Source: CAWJAP01 sp963834365
Lineage (GTDB): Bacteria; Acidobacteriota; Vicinamibacteria; Vicinamibacterales; Vicinamibacteraceae
Reading direction: 5' to 3'
Assembly: GCA_963834365.1 (NCBI GenBank)
Contig: CAWIBS010000028.1
Location: 1 to 64,000, forward strand
DNA length: 64,000 nucleotides
A model generated the notes under the pieces. That model ran no database searches and had not been told where the DNA came from. It saw only the letters and a program-made list of their open reading frames with translations. Below, piece by piece: positions 1 to 9,858 of the stretch. Within the stretch, counting starts at the first letter, position 1; the number at the start of each line of letters is the position of its first letter. The translations under genes were made by a program, and so were the position numbers.

Positions 1-799
1 AACGGTCGGCGCGCTTCAGTGCCTCGTAAGTCCGAAATCCATCGAGCGAAGCGCCGCGTTCGATCACGCTCGTCATCCCCGCACCAAGGTACTGCTGGTG
101 GACGCGCTCGAGCGTTTGGAGGTCAATAGGGACCCGGTCCGACACCGAGCGGAGCGGGCCAACAGGTCGCCGACGTTCCGCAAGAGGCCCGTCGGTTCGC
201 CTGCGGCATTCTTCACGATGGCTCCGCCCGGCGGGTCGGACGTGTCGCGCGTGATGCCAGCTGCTCGAAGCGCGGCGCTGTTGAGCGAGAACGCGTACGC
301 GGAGTCGACGACACCGGGTGATGCGGCGCCGCCAGGTCCAGTTCCTCGCGCGTTGGAAAACGTCGTTCCCGGAGTCGCGTCGGGAACACCCGGGGCGTCC
401 AGATCCAGGCGTCCTGTGGCCGCCGTTGGGCTTCACCGCGGATCCAGTCCTGCAGTTCACCAATGGATTGCAGGTTCCGGAATGGCTGCGTCGCTTCCGC
501 TGCCGCCACGTCGAGCGCGTGCACGTGGGTGTCGATGAGGCCGGGAATCACCGTGCGCCCACGACCGTCGATCACGCGCGTCGTGCTCCCGATGTGGGGC
601 GCACGTCTTCGTTCGATCCGACCGCGACGAATCGACCGTCGCGGACGGCGAGCGCCGTGGACATGCGGAACCGGTCGTCCACGGTCACGACCCTGCCGTC
701 GAGCAGCACGAGATCGGCCGGGCGTATCCCCGTCTGTGTCCCTGGTGCGGGAGCGCACGTCGCGATCAGTAGGATGACGGTACCAATCGGTCTCAACAT
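1..799 (-). CDS. Amidohydrolase family 3 (YtcJ-like), frameshifted and cut by the window edge
   Basis: The N-terminal part, read from 799, has a short hydrophobic leader, then the amidohydrolase opening in which the bound metal site is prepared (LVLLDGRVVTVDDRFRM), followed after a frame change near 600 by VIDGRGRTVIPGLIDTHVHA. THVH is the first metal-binding HxH motif of the superfamily. Reading continues in a third frame below about 318 (a VDSAYAFSLNSAAL-like segment, typical of YtcJ) and another below about 150, reaching base 1 without a stop. These proteins hydrolyse amide or related bonds with one or two metal ions; the substrate is unknown. The leader suggests export. The breaks look like single-base indels, because the family pattern resumes at once in the new frame. 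Confidence is good for the family, low for the substrate. Confidence 0.75.
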
Positions 800-876
800 T
801 GCTGGCTCTCAGCTCTCAGCTTCAGCTCGAGCATTCCGATCTCAATCGTCGGCCAGGTTCTGAATGCTCGTAGCTT

Positions 877-924
877 GCGAGCTGCGAGCTGCGAGCTGCG
901 AGTGCGAGTTGCAAGTCGCGAGTG
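877..924. repeat. Short tandem repeat, 7-base unit
   Basis: Three exact copies of GCGAGCT are followed by degraded copies (GCGAGTGCGAGTTGC). It lies between the start of the amidohydrolase and the stop of the DapA-like gene, so it is intergenic. No function is evident; a slippage product is the simplest explanation. Confidence 0.7.
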
Positions 925-1996
925 TCATCCCATCCACCTGTCCAGATGCTCCCTGACGAACCAGTCATCGGCAAGATGCGGATAGCGGGCCAGCACGCGA
1001 TCGATGGCCGCCATCTGGCCCGGGCTCAGCTCCTCGTGCGGATCGAGGCACCAGCGCCCGGCGAGCAGCCCCTGTCGCCGCAGGACCTCGTGAATGCCAG
1101 GAATGCAGCCCGCGAACTGGTGGGCCGGATCGAACAGGGCGGCGTTGACGTCGGTGAGCTCCGCGCCGAGCGCGAGCAGTCGCCGAAGCCTCCGAGCCGT
1201 GCGCCCGGGCGGCGACGCGCTGCGGCGGCCAGGCACGCGTTCAGCAGATCGACGGCGCTCCTCGTCCACACCGCCCATTGGCCGAGCAGACCGCCCGAGA
1301 AATGCAAGCGCATGCCCGTCGTGCCCGCAGGAAACGGCGTCAGCAGATCGGCCACAATGGCGTCGTCGTTCCCCGTGTAGAGCGCGACGTCCGGCGGCCG
1401 CTCTCGGCCAGGGCCGTGACGACGTCGAGCGTGCGATACCGATCGAAGGGGGCGACTTTTATCGCCACGACGCGCTCGATCTCGAGAAACCCGCGCCAGA
1501 AGCGCGGTCGAGCACGCGGCCGCCGACGGCCGGCTGAAGATAGAACCCGACGAGCGGAATGACGTCCGCCACGCGCCGGCAGTGATCGAGCAGGGCCGCG
1601 TTGTCCGCGTCGCGCAGGGCGGCGAGGCTCAGCAGCGCGGCATCGTAGCCGAGCGACACCGCCAGCTCCGCTTCGTGCAGCGCTTGTGCCGTCGGTCCGC
1701 AGACGCCCGCGATCGTGACCGGGGCTGCTCGCGGCTGCCGCACCAGTCGCCGCACCGTCCGGATCGCCAGTGCGAGCACCGGCTCCAGCAGGCCGACGGC
1801 GGGATCGCGAATCGCGAACTGCGTCGTGTGCACGCCGACGGCGATGCCACCGGCGCCGGCGTCGCAGTAGTACCGCGTCAAGCGCCACCTGCCGCCGCTC
1901 GTCGAGCCGGCGTGTCGCGGTGAGGGCGAGCGGATGCGCCGGAATGACCAGCCCTCGAAGAAGCGCGCGCCGAAGTGCGGACAGCGTGGCCAGCAT
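925..1996 (-). CDS. DapA-like (dihydrodipicolinate synthase family) aldolase, frameshifted
   Basis: The pieces assemble into a TIM-barrel aldolase of about 350 residues. From 1996: an N-terminal segment with VIPAHPLALTATRRLDERR, then in a new frame RYYCDAGAGGIAVGVHTTQF, which is the family's early barrel region, then LGYDAALLS. Near 1470 is VVAIKVAPFDRYR, whose lysine fits the Schiff-base lysine of class I aldolases. The C-terminal frame ends at 925 with DDWFVREHLDRWMG. At least four frame changes are needed. The start codon overlaps the stop of the upstream epimerase gene (TGATG), so the two are probably translationally coupled. Family members condense or cleave pyruvate-type substrates; this one is longer than DapA proper and is unlikely to be the lysine-pathway enzyme. 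Confidence 0.75.
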
Positions 1997-3029
1997 CAGA
2001 AGCGGCCATCAGTCACCTCGAAGTGCGTCGGCTTGTTCAGCGAGGGGCCTCCGACCTGCACCCAGTGCGCCACCCATTGCTGCAGGACTGCGAGCGGCAC
2101 GGAGGGCTCGCCGAGTCGCTCGCGGCACCGGCTCGAATCGCTCAGCAGCGCGACCGGACCTTCGCTGTTCACAAAGCGAGGAGGTCGGCCGAAACTCGCG
2201 CCGAACCACTGCGCCATCTCGCGAACGGCGATGCGCTCGGGACCGGTGACGTTGAGAATCGCCGGCGGCGACGAGCGCGAGCTCGAGGCTGCGCAACGCG
2301 TAGCTGTTGCGTCCCCCTGCCAGATGGCGTTGAAGAAGCCGACCGTCAGGTCGATCGGCTCGCCGGCGAACACCCGCCGGGCGATGTCCACCAGCGTGCC
2401 GTAGCGCAGGTCCACCGCGTAGTTCAGACGAAAGATGAGCGTCGCCAGGCCCCGCTCGCGCGAGACGAACTCCACGACGCGCTCGCGTCCGAGGCATGAC
2501 TGCGCGTACTCGCCGGCTGGTGCCGGCGGGTCGTCTTCGGTCGACGCGGGGCCGCCGGCCGGCACCAGCGGGTAGACGTTGCCTGTCGAGAACACCACCA
2601 TTCGTGATTGACAGAAGTGCTCGGCCACTCGCGCGGGAATCACCGTGTTCGTCGCCCAGGTGATGTCGGTTCGATCGAGCGTTCCAAACTTCCGGCCGGC
2701 CAGAAAGAGGACATAGGGACAGCGCGGCAGGGCGGCGATCTCGGCGGGGTCGAGCAGGTCGCACGCAACCGTCTGGATCCCCTCCGCATCGAGGCCCGTG
2801 CGCACGCCTGCTGACGAGAAGCGGGATGCGGCGATCACACGGCGGCGCTGCCGGTTCGGGTGACGGCCCGCTGGACGCGGCGGGCCAGCGACGGTCCCAT
2901 CTTCCCGCCGGCACCCAGAATCAGCACGTCACCGGTCAGACGGGCGACACACGCGAGATCGGCGTCCGACGGTTCCGCGAGCATGTCCTCGAGCTCGGTC
3001 TCCGTGTCGATCTGTTCAGGGAGCATCAT
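1996..3029 (-). CDS. NAD-dependent epimerase/dehydratase family protein, one frameshift
   Basis: From 3029 the protein starts MMLPEQIDTETELEDML and has a Rossmann nucleotide-binding loop in DVLILGAGGKMGPSLARR (GxxGxxG type, about residue 38). A frame change near 2850 joins it to RRRVIAASRFSSAGV and the rest of a short-chain dehydrogenase fold, with NTVIPARVAEHF and STGNVYPLV. The usual YxxxK pair is not obvious; the matching place reads EYAQSCLGRER, so the catalytic lysine may be absent. It overlaps the start of the DapA-like gene by TGATG. The co-transcription suggests a sugar-acid or hydroxy-acid catabolic step in which a dehydrogenase or epimerase feeds an aldolase, but this is inference. 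Confidence 0.75.
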
Positions 3030-3068
3030 CCACTGCGGATCCTAGCAAACTGGCGGCGGTCCTGGTGA

Positions 3069-3953
3069 TCACGCGAATTCAGGTCCGAGAATGGCGAACT
3101 CGACGAGCGCCGGCCGGCTCCGGACTCCGATCCCGGCGTCGCTCGAGGCCGCCTGGCCAGCGGGACGGCACATTCTGAAGAGCGGCCGCTGCCCCTCAAA
3201 GCCGCAGGCGCCGAGCGACGCGGCGAACGTGCGATGCGTATCGAATGCATCGACGGCGACCGGGCGATCGCCTGCCGCAGCAAGTGCGGCGCTCACGAGT
3301 GCCTGCGCGATGTCGTCGTCGCCGGCAACCACCGGCCCGATCTGATCGAAAAGGCGGCCCTGGCGGCCGAGACAATAGTGCGCCAGCCCCGTACCACTCT
3401 GGACGACGTGGCCATACAACGGGGCATTGTCGAGAGCCCACTCGAGCACCTCGCCGCGATTGCCACCGAAGACCTCGCAGTCCTGGCCGGTCACGGTCTT
3501 CAGGTCGGCGGCCGTCAGTCGTCGCACGTGCGGCGACTGATTGCCCGGTGTGGCCGCGGAGACGACGTGACGCGTGAGCATCGCCTCGTCCTCGAAGCCG
3601 TAACGCTGATAGAGCGGGCGTCCGAGCGGCGTCGCATCGAGGCGGATGGGATGATCGGATGGCACCGCGCCCATGGCTGCCTCCAGCAGACGCCGTCCCA
3701 CGCCGCGGCCGCGGTAGGCCGAATCGACCAGCATCATCGCAATCCACCCGAAGCCGCCGTAGTCGATGCCGATTGCCGTGCCGACGACCCGTCCTTCGGC
3801 GATCGCCGCGAAGCTTCCCGCCGGTGCCAGGCGCAGCAGCATGCGCCAGTCGTCCAGCCGCTGATTCCAGCCGGCCGACGCGCTCAACGCGAGCGCGCCG
3901 TCGAGGTTGCCGAGCGCCAGCAGATGGATGATGGGGTCTGTTCTGGTTGGCAT
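3069..3953 (-). CDS. Tandem GNAT-family N-acetyltransferase
   Basis: This is an intact 294-residue protein. The N-terminal GNAT domain shows the acetyl-CoA loop RGRGVGRRLLEAA after the strand WIAMMLVDSAY, and LYQRYGFEDE near its end. The second half (from about residue 140) has the weaker fold pattern of the C-terminal domain that accompanies GNATs of the YitI/Acetyltransf_18 type (GEVLEWALDNAPLY, GQAL-like helices). The family transfers an acetyl group from acetyl-CoA to an amine; the substrate cannot be told. It is transcribed in the same direction as the epimerase gene, with a gap of about 40 bases. It is one of the few genes here free of frame breaks. Confidence 0.85.
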   Translation of the reverse strand: MPTRTDPIIHLLALGNLDGALALSASAGWNQRLDDWRMLLRLAPAGSFAAIAEGRVVGTAIGIDYGGFGWIAMMLVDSAYRGRGVGRRLLEAAMGAVPSDHPIRLDATPLGRPLYQRYGFEDEAMLTRHVVSAATPGNQSPHVRRLTAADLKTVTGQDCEVFGGNRGEVLEWALDNAPLYGHVVQSGTGLAHYCLGRQGRLFDQIGPVVAGDDDIAQALVSAALAAAGDRPVAVDAFDTHRTFAASLGACGFEGQRPLFRMCRPAGQAASSDAGIGVRSRPALVEFAILGPEFA

Positions 3954-4019
3954 TCGCTCTCACTCTACGTTGCTATACTGGTGCGCGCCAGCGGAAGCCT
4001 GCCGGACGCCCGGACATTG

Positions 4020-4142
4020 ATGAAGAGGACAGCCGTTGTTGTCGCGGCCGCGTTCGCCTGCGCGAGGACGATTGCCTCGTCGCAGCAGACGCCTCCCGCG
4101 AACTCACTGAGGGCCATGAATTGCCGAAGGAGTATCCGATGA
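4020..4142 (+). CDS. Possible short leader-like ORF overlapping the M14 start
   Basis: This ORF of 40 codons begins MKRTAVVVAAAFACARTIA, which looks like a signal peptide, and its TGA overlaps the ATG of the downstream M14 gene. It could be a translationally coupled small protein, the remains of a duplicated signal sequence, or chance. No homology is recognised. Confidence 0.25.
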   Translation: MKRTAVVVAAAFACARTIASSQQTPPANSLRAMNCRRSIR

Positions 4143-6828
4143 GACCACGCCGTCCTGCTCGACTTGCTCCCGTCCTCGCCGGCCTGCTCCTGCTGGGATC
4201 GGGCGCCGGCACCCGCACCGGCGAGGCTCAGGCGGTGCGACAGCCCGCGCTGGCGTCGCCGGAACAGTTCTTCGGCTTTCAGATGGGCGCGGATCGCAAG
4301 CTCGCCAACTGGGACAAGCTGCACGAGGTACTATCAGCTTCTCGCGAAGAGCTCGAACAAGATGAAGCTGGTGGAGCTGGGCAAGTCGAGCGAAGGCCGC
4401 CCGTACGTTGCGCTCTTCATCTCGTCGCCGGCCAACCTCGCGAAGCTCGATCAGTTCAAGCAGACGAACGCGCGCCTGGCGGATCCGCGCGGGCTCTCGG
4501 ACGCGGAGGCGAAGAAGATCGCCGCCGAAGGCCGGGCAGTCGTCATTCAATCCTTTGCGCTGCATTCGAGCGAGGTCGCGGCGTCGCAGACCGCCGCGGA
4601 GTTCGTCTACGACAGCCTCAGCCGGACCGACGAGGAAGCCCAGCGGATGCTGGACAACGTGATCAGCATCGTGATGCCGTCGATCAACCCCGACGGGACG
4701 CAGATGATCGCGGACTGGTACATGAAGTATGTCGGCACGCCGCACGAGGCGGCGGGGTTGCCCTGGCTCTATCAGAAGTACTCCGGGCACGACAACAACC
4801 GCGACGGCTTCGCGCTGAACCTGCCCGAGTCACAGCATCTCGGCAAGCTGATGTATCGCGACTGGATGCCGCAGGCGTACGTCGATCACCACCAGATGGG
4901 CAGCGGCAACGCGCGGCTCTACATTCCGCCCTACGCCGAGCCGATTCGCCCGGACGCGGATCCGCTGGTGTGGCGCGAGATGTCCTGGTGGGGCGCGCAC
5001 ATGGGCAACCGTCTCGAGGCGGCCGGGAAGACGGGCGTGATCGGCGCGGCGATCTATTCGGGCTGGGGCCACATGGGCTTCCACTGGATCACGCCCTTTC
5101 ACAACATCGCCGGCATGCTGACCGAGTCGGCGAGCGCGCGGCTGGCGACCCCGATGTTCCTGCACCCGGACCAGATCCGCGGCGGCCCGCGCAATCTGCC
5201 CGCCTACGAATCGCAGACCAACATGCCCAGCCTGTGGCCCGGCGGCTGGTGGCGCGTGCGCGACATCGTCGAGCAACAGAAGATTGCCGCGTGGGCCACG
5301 GTCGATCTCGCCGCGCGAAACCGCGAGATCGTGCTGTGGAACATGTACCTGAAGGGTACGCGCCAGACCGAGCGCGGAGCGAAGGGGCCGGTCAAGGCCT
5401 ACGTCATTACCGCCGCGCAGCACGATCCGCTCACCGCCAGGAAGCTCGTGAACACGCTGCTCGACTCCGGGGTCGAGGTCCATCAGGCGAAGGCGCAGCT
5501 CGTGGCGGACGGAAGGTTGTACGGGCCGGGCTCGTTCGTCGTGTCGATGGCACAGCCCAAGGTGGGGCTCGTGCGATGGATGCTGGGGCGCACGTCGTAT
5601 CCCGACAACTCCTACACGCGCGATCGCGAGGGTAATCCGATCCGCCCGTATGACATGGCCACGGACACCTTCAGCGAGTTCATGGGCGTACGCGCGGATC
5701 CGATCGGCGAAGCGATCACCGCGGACCTGGCGAAGCTCACGGCTCGCGTCCCGCTTGCCGGGACCGTCGCGGCGAGCGCGCCACACGGCTACCTGCTGAG
5801 CACCCGGCTGAACGACAGCTTCAGGGCCGTCAACCTGCTGCTCGAGAAAGGCGTGGGCGTGCGCCGGTTGCCGCGCGGCGACGGCTTCACGCCGGGGGAC
5901 TTCATCGTCGCTGGCGGCGCCAACGCGGTCGTCGCAGAGGTGGCGAAGCAGACGGGCGTGGACTTCGCGGCGCTCACCGGCGCTGCACCGCCTGGTGCCT
6001 ACGAGATTCGCAAGCCGCGGATCGCGATGTATCAGCGTTACGGCGGCGGCAACATGGATGAAGGCTGGACGCGGTTGATGTTCGAGCAGTTCAACGTACC
6101 GTTCAAGTCGCTCATGGACGCCGAGACTGAAGAAGGGCGACCTCAACGCCAGCTACGACGTCATCCTGTTGCCGGCCGATTCGGTTGCGGCGATGACTGG
6201 TGAGCCCGCACAGGGCGCCGGCGGTGGCGGGCGAGGTGGTGGAGGCGGCGCCGGTGGCGGGCCGGACAACACGCCGCCCGAGTATCGCAGCGGCTTTGGC
6301 GCCGACGGCGTCAAGGCGCTGCAGGGGTTCGTGCAGAAGGGTGGGACGCTCGTGACGTTTGGTCAGGCCGGAGATCTGGCGATTCAGCGCTTCGGCCTGC
6401 CGCTCCGCAACGTTGTCGCGGGCGTGCCGGCGAAGGACTTCTGGGCGCCGGGCTCGACGCTCCGCGTCCGCTTCGACAATCAGCATTCCCTGGCCTACGG
6501 CATGCCGGCCGAAGGGTTCGCGCTCTTCCTGGCCGGAAGCCAGGCGTACGAGGTGACGTCCACCGAGAACAGTCAGGACGTCGAGATCTTCTCGACCTAT
6601 GCCGAGCGCGACATCCTGCAGAGCGGGTGGCTGCTGGGCGAGCAGGTGATCGCGAAGAAGGCTGCGGCCGTGGCGGTCAAGCACGGCGAGGGCAGAGTGG
6701 TGCTGATTGGCTTCCGCCCGCAGCATCGCGATCAGACCCACGGGACGTTCAAGCTGGTGTTCAACGCGCTGCTCACTTCCAGCGGGGCAGCCGCGTCGCG
6801 CACGTCTCCCGCGGTCGCCGGGCGGTAG
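4139..6828 (+). CDS. M14 family zinc carboxypeptidase-like secreted protein, two frameshifts
   Basis: The start at 4139 has a clear ribosome site (AAGGAG, seven bases upstream) and a signal peptide (LAPVLAGLLLLGSGAG). After a one-base insertion near 4327 the frame carries the peptidase domain: ALHSSEVAAS holds the HxxE zinc ligands, then SINPDGTQM, DNNRDGFALN and AYVDHHQMGSGNARL with the third ligand histidine. A second insertion near 6126 joins the C-terminal domain, which has a glycine-rich linker (positions 6220-6260) and a glutamine-amidotransferase-like fold region (LQGFVQKGGTLVTFG), as in many acidobacterial M14 proteins of about 900 residues. The family removes C-terminal residues or splits peptide amides. 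It should act in the periplasm or outside. It stands alone, with the convergent ADOP gene 28 bases away. Confidence 0.85.
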
Positions 6829-6856
6829 ACGCCTCTTGTCTTGGTAAGACGTTCGA

Positions 6857-9398
6857 TTAGTTGCGAATTGCCGTCAAGGGATCGACGCGTGCCGCGCGGC
6901 GTGCCGGTATGAGGCAGGCGGCGAGCGCGACGAGACCGAAGAGCACCGCAACGGCGGCAAGTGTCGCCGGGTCGAATGGCTGTACGCCGAACAGCAGCCC
7001 CCGGATCCACCGGCTCGCCAGGATCGAGGCCCCCGCGCCGAGCACGATCCCGATCGCCGCCAATCGCGCGCCTTGCGCGAGCACCATCTCGAGCAGTTGC
7101 GCGGGACGGGCGCCGAGCGCGACGCGCACGCCGAATTCGGGAAGGCGCTGCGCTACGGTGTAGGCCAGGACGCCGTAGATCCCGACGACGCTCAGCCCCA
7201 GCGCGAGCGCGGCGAAGAGGGCGAACAACAACAAGGCAAAGCGCTCGGTCGCGACGGCATCCGCGGCAATCGCTTCGAGCGGCCGCACGTCGAACACCGG
7301 CAGGTCGGGATCGATCGACGTGACGATTCGACGAACCATCGGCAACAACGCCTGCGGATCTCCATGCGTCCGCACGGCCAGCCTCGTGCGGAACACCGGC
7401 GACTGCGAGAGCGCGATGTAGATCGCCGGCTCGGCGGTCACCGCAACCGGCGTGGTTTTGACGTCGCCGACCACTCCGACGATCGTCGCCGGCGTGCGCC
7501 TGATGTTGACAATGGCCTTGCCGATCGCGCTCCCGCCCGGGAAATAGCGGCGCACGAGCTCGTGATTGACCAGCACGACAGGCGTGCTGCGAGTGTGTCT
7601 CGCGCATCGAACGGCCGGCCCTCCAGAGTCGGAATGCTCAGCGTCTCGAGGTACCCGCTCGAGATCACTTCCAACCGGGCGAATGGCCGCTCGTCGGCCG
7701 CCACGGGCCTCTCTGCGATGTCGAATCGCACCAGGCTCTGAGAGTCCGTGCTGTCGAGCCGAGCCGCAAACGGCAGCCGCGTTGCGGCTCCCGCGGAGAG
7801 AACGCCCGGCTTCGGCGCGCAGGGCAGTAAGCAGCCGCTCGTGGAAGGCCGCGCGCTCGGCGGCGTCGCGCCCGTACCGTGTTACCGCCCCGGGTAGATC
7901 GTAGGTCATCGTGAGCACACCCTGGGTCTTGAACCCGACCGGATTGTGCTGCACGGAGATAGAAGGGTACGCGCCAGGAGTCCAGCGCAGACCAGAAGGA
8001 CAAAGCAGAGCGCGATCTGCGCGACGACGAGCGTGCGGTGCCAACCGAGACTGCGAGCGCCTGGCGCTCCCGTTCGGCCGCCCTCTCGCAGGGCTTCCTC
8101 GAGGTTCGTTCGTGCGCCGTACCAGGCGGGAAGCACGCCGCAGAGCACGCTGGCGACGAAGGTGATGGCGCTGCCGAAGACGAGCATACCCACGTCAATC
8201 CCGATCGCGTGCAACCGCGGCAGGTGGGGCGGAGCCAGTTCGACGAGCGCTCGTACGCCCGCAATGGCGAGCGGGACACCGAGACACGCGCCGAGCAACG
8301 CCAGGATCCACGACTCGACCAGAATCTCTCGCGCCACCCGGCCACGGCTGGCTCCGAGCGCAGCGCGTACCGCGTGTTCACGCGTCCGCGCGATTGACCG
8401 TCCGAGCGTGAGACAGGCGACGTTGCCGCAAGCGATGAGGAGGACACAGGCAACCGCGCCGAAGACGGCCAGCAGCACGGGCCGGGCACTGCCGACGATG
8501 TCGATGACGAGGGGACTGGCAGTCGCGCTCCAGCCAGTGTGCGAGTCAGGGAACTGCTGCTCGTGGATCGGGCCAGGCGATCCAGTTCAGCGTTCGCCTG
8601 TTCGATGGACACACCGCTTCCGAGGCGGGCGACGGTGTTGAGCCCACGGAAGTTCCGATTGAGGTTGGCCGGGTTGAGGCTGAGTGGAATCCAGAAGTCT
8701 GCAGTCTCCCCGTGTGGAAGGGATCGTTGTCTTCCACCGACGTGCTCGAGGCCCGGCGCCATGATGCCGACGACGACAAACGGCCGGCGCGAGAGGTTGA
8801 CCGTGCGTCCGACAATCGGCGGGATTGGCGCCGAGCCGCGTGCGCCAGATCCGATCGCTCAGGATGACGAGGTCGGCAGCGCCCGGACGCTCGTCGTCGC
8901 GGGTGAACGTGCGGCCGAGCGCAGCACGCGCGCCCAGCAACTCGACGAAGCCGGCGGTGACGAACAGGCCTCGAGATTCTCCGGTCCGGCCGAGCCCCCG
9001 AACTCATGGCCCTCGCGGTAGAAGGCCGCGGCACCGGCGAAGGCAGCCTTGTGCTCGCGAAGGGCGTGGAAGTCCACCGGCGTCAGCGGCACGTCGCCGA
9101 ACCGTGGATGCTGTGCGAAGACGCGCACCAGCCTGTCGGGATCGGGGTAGGGCAGCGGCTTGAGGAGGACACCGCTCACCACGCTGTAGATCGCCGCGTT
9201 GCCGCCGATGGCGAGCGCGAGCGTGAGGGCGACGACAGTCGTGAAGGCCGGGTTCTTCGAGAGACGACGTACCGCGTGGACGTGATCGCGCCAGATCTGC
9301 GGCAGCCAGTCGCCGGCGCCCTGCTGCCACGCGTAGAATCGTTCGCGTGCGGCTCTCCCGCGGCCAGATGTCGGTAGCGCTATTGTGAATCGGGACAC
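6857..9398 (-). CDS. ADOP-type ABC transporter permease (MacB/FtsX family), frameshifted
   Basis: The pieces give one protein of about 850 residues. From the start at 9398: a cytoplasmic helix, then SKNPAFTTVVALTLALAIGG and GVLLKPLPYPDPDRL (first membrane segment and MacB periplasmic domain). Around 8480-8100 comes the first FtsX domain (LLIACGNVACLTLGRSIART). The final FtsX domain has LGLSVVGIYGVLAYTVAQR, then GARPAQLLEMVLAQ, and ends RVDPLTAIRN at 6857. At least five frame breaks occur. GTG at 9398 is chosen because AAGGAGAG lies six bases upstream; ATG at 9425 in the same frame would put the start inside the -10 region. ADOPs usually lack a cognate ATPase gene next to them, as here. The gene is divergent from the PadR-ADOP operon. 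Confidence 0.85.
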
Positions 9399-9422
9399 GC
9401 GGGACTCTCCTTGTTCGACCCA

Positions 9423-9430
9423 CATATATA
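9423..9430 (-). promoter_or_regulatory. Likely -10 region / operator half for the minus-strand ADOP
   Basis: On the minus strand this reads TATATATG, about 25 bases upstream of the GTG at 9398. The same CATATAT word recurs at 9494-9501 over the divergent promoter, so one regulator could bind both. No convincing -35 box was found. Confidence 0.4.
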
Positions 9431-9475
9431 CTCCAAACCCTTCTGACCGCGCGTGCTGCCGTCATGATTGCCGGC

Positions 9476-9503
9476 TTGACAACTGCAGCAGTCCATATAT
9501 GAT
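9476..9503 (+). promoter_or_regulatory. Sigma-70-type promoter of the PadR-ADOP operon with overlapping palindrome
   Basis: TTGACA (9476-9481), a 16-base spacer and TATGAT (9498-9503) form a near-consensus promoter. The palindrome CATATATG (9494-9501) overlaps the -10 box and could be the operator of the PadR protein encoded just downstream. The predicted transcript start lies at about 9510-9514, at the ATG itself, so the message would be leaderless or nearly so. Confidence 0.6.
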
Positions 9504-9513
9504 GTGCCCACAT

Positions 9514-9858
9514 ATGGGCATGAATGCGCTCGAGCGCGAGCTGAAGCGCGGCAGCACCGAGCTGCTGATGCTGGCGCTGCTCGAGGAGCGCGACCGCCAC
9601 GGCTACGAGCTCGCACGGCTGATCGATGAACGGTCGCGCGGCGCGATCTCGTTTCACGCCGCCTCCCTCTACCCCACGCTCTATCGCATGGAGGCGAAGG
9701 ACCTCATCGAAGGGCGCTGGGTCGAGAAGGCCGGCCAGCGGCGGCGCCGGTACTACCGGTTGACCGCGGCCGGCAGGAAGACGCTCGCCAGCCAGAGGAG
9801 CATCTGGGACGGCTTCTTCGAGGCGCTGAATCGTGTCGCCCGCATCAGGCACGCGTGA
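9514..9858 (+). CDS. PadR-family transcriptional regulator
   Basis: This intact winged-helix protein is about 114 residues long. MNALERELKRGSTELLML and LEERDRHGYELARLID are the N-terminal helices, FHAASLYPTLYRMEAKDLI is the recognition helix region, and RRRRYYRLTAAGRKTLA is the wing and dimer helix of PadR subfamily 2. PadR proteins usually repress their own operon and release it when a phenolic or toxic ligand binds. In-frame ATGs at 9514 and 9520 are both possible; neither has a ribosome site, in keeping with the predicted leaderless message. The stop overlaps the GTG of the next ADOP gene (GTGA), so the two are coupled. The divergent ADOP shares the same 100-base control region. Confidence 0.9.
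   Translation: MGMNALERELKRGSTELLMLALLEERDRHGYELARLIDERSRGAISFHAASLYPTLYRMEAKDLIEGRWVEKAGQRRRRYYRLTAAGRKTLASQRSIWDGFFEALNRVARIRHA

Noticed and set aside
3947..5635. Long plus-strand frame over the M14 gene
   Set aside because: Only its stretch from 4139 to about 4327 belongs to the real gene. Beyond that it is arginine-rich shadow reading without family pattern.
4830..6146. Minus-strand open frame opposite the M14 peptidase
   Set aside because: The plus strand carries the zinc ligands. The minus frame is His/Arg-rich with no recognisable motif.
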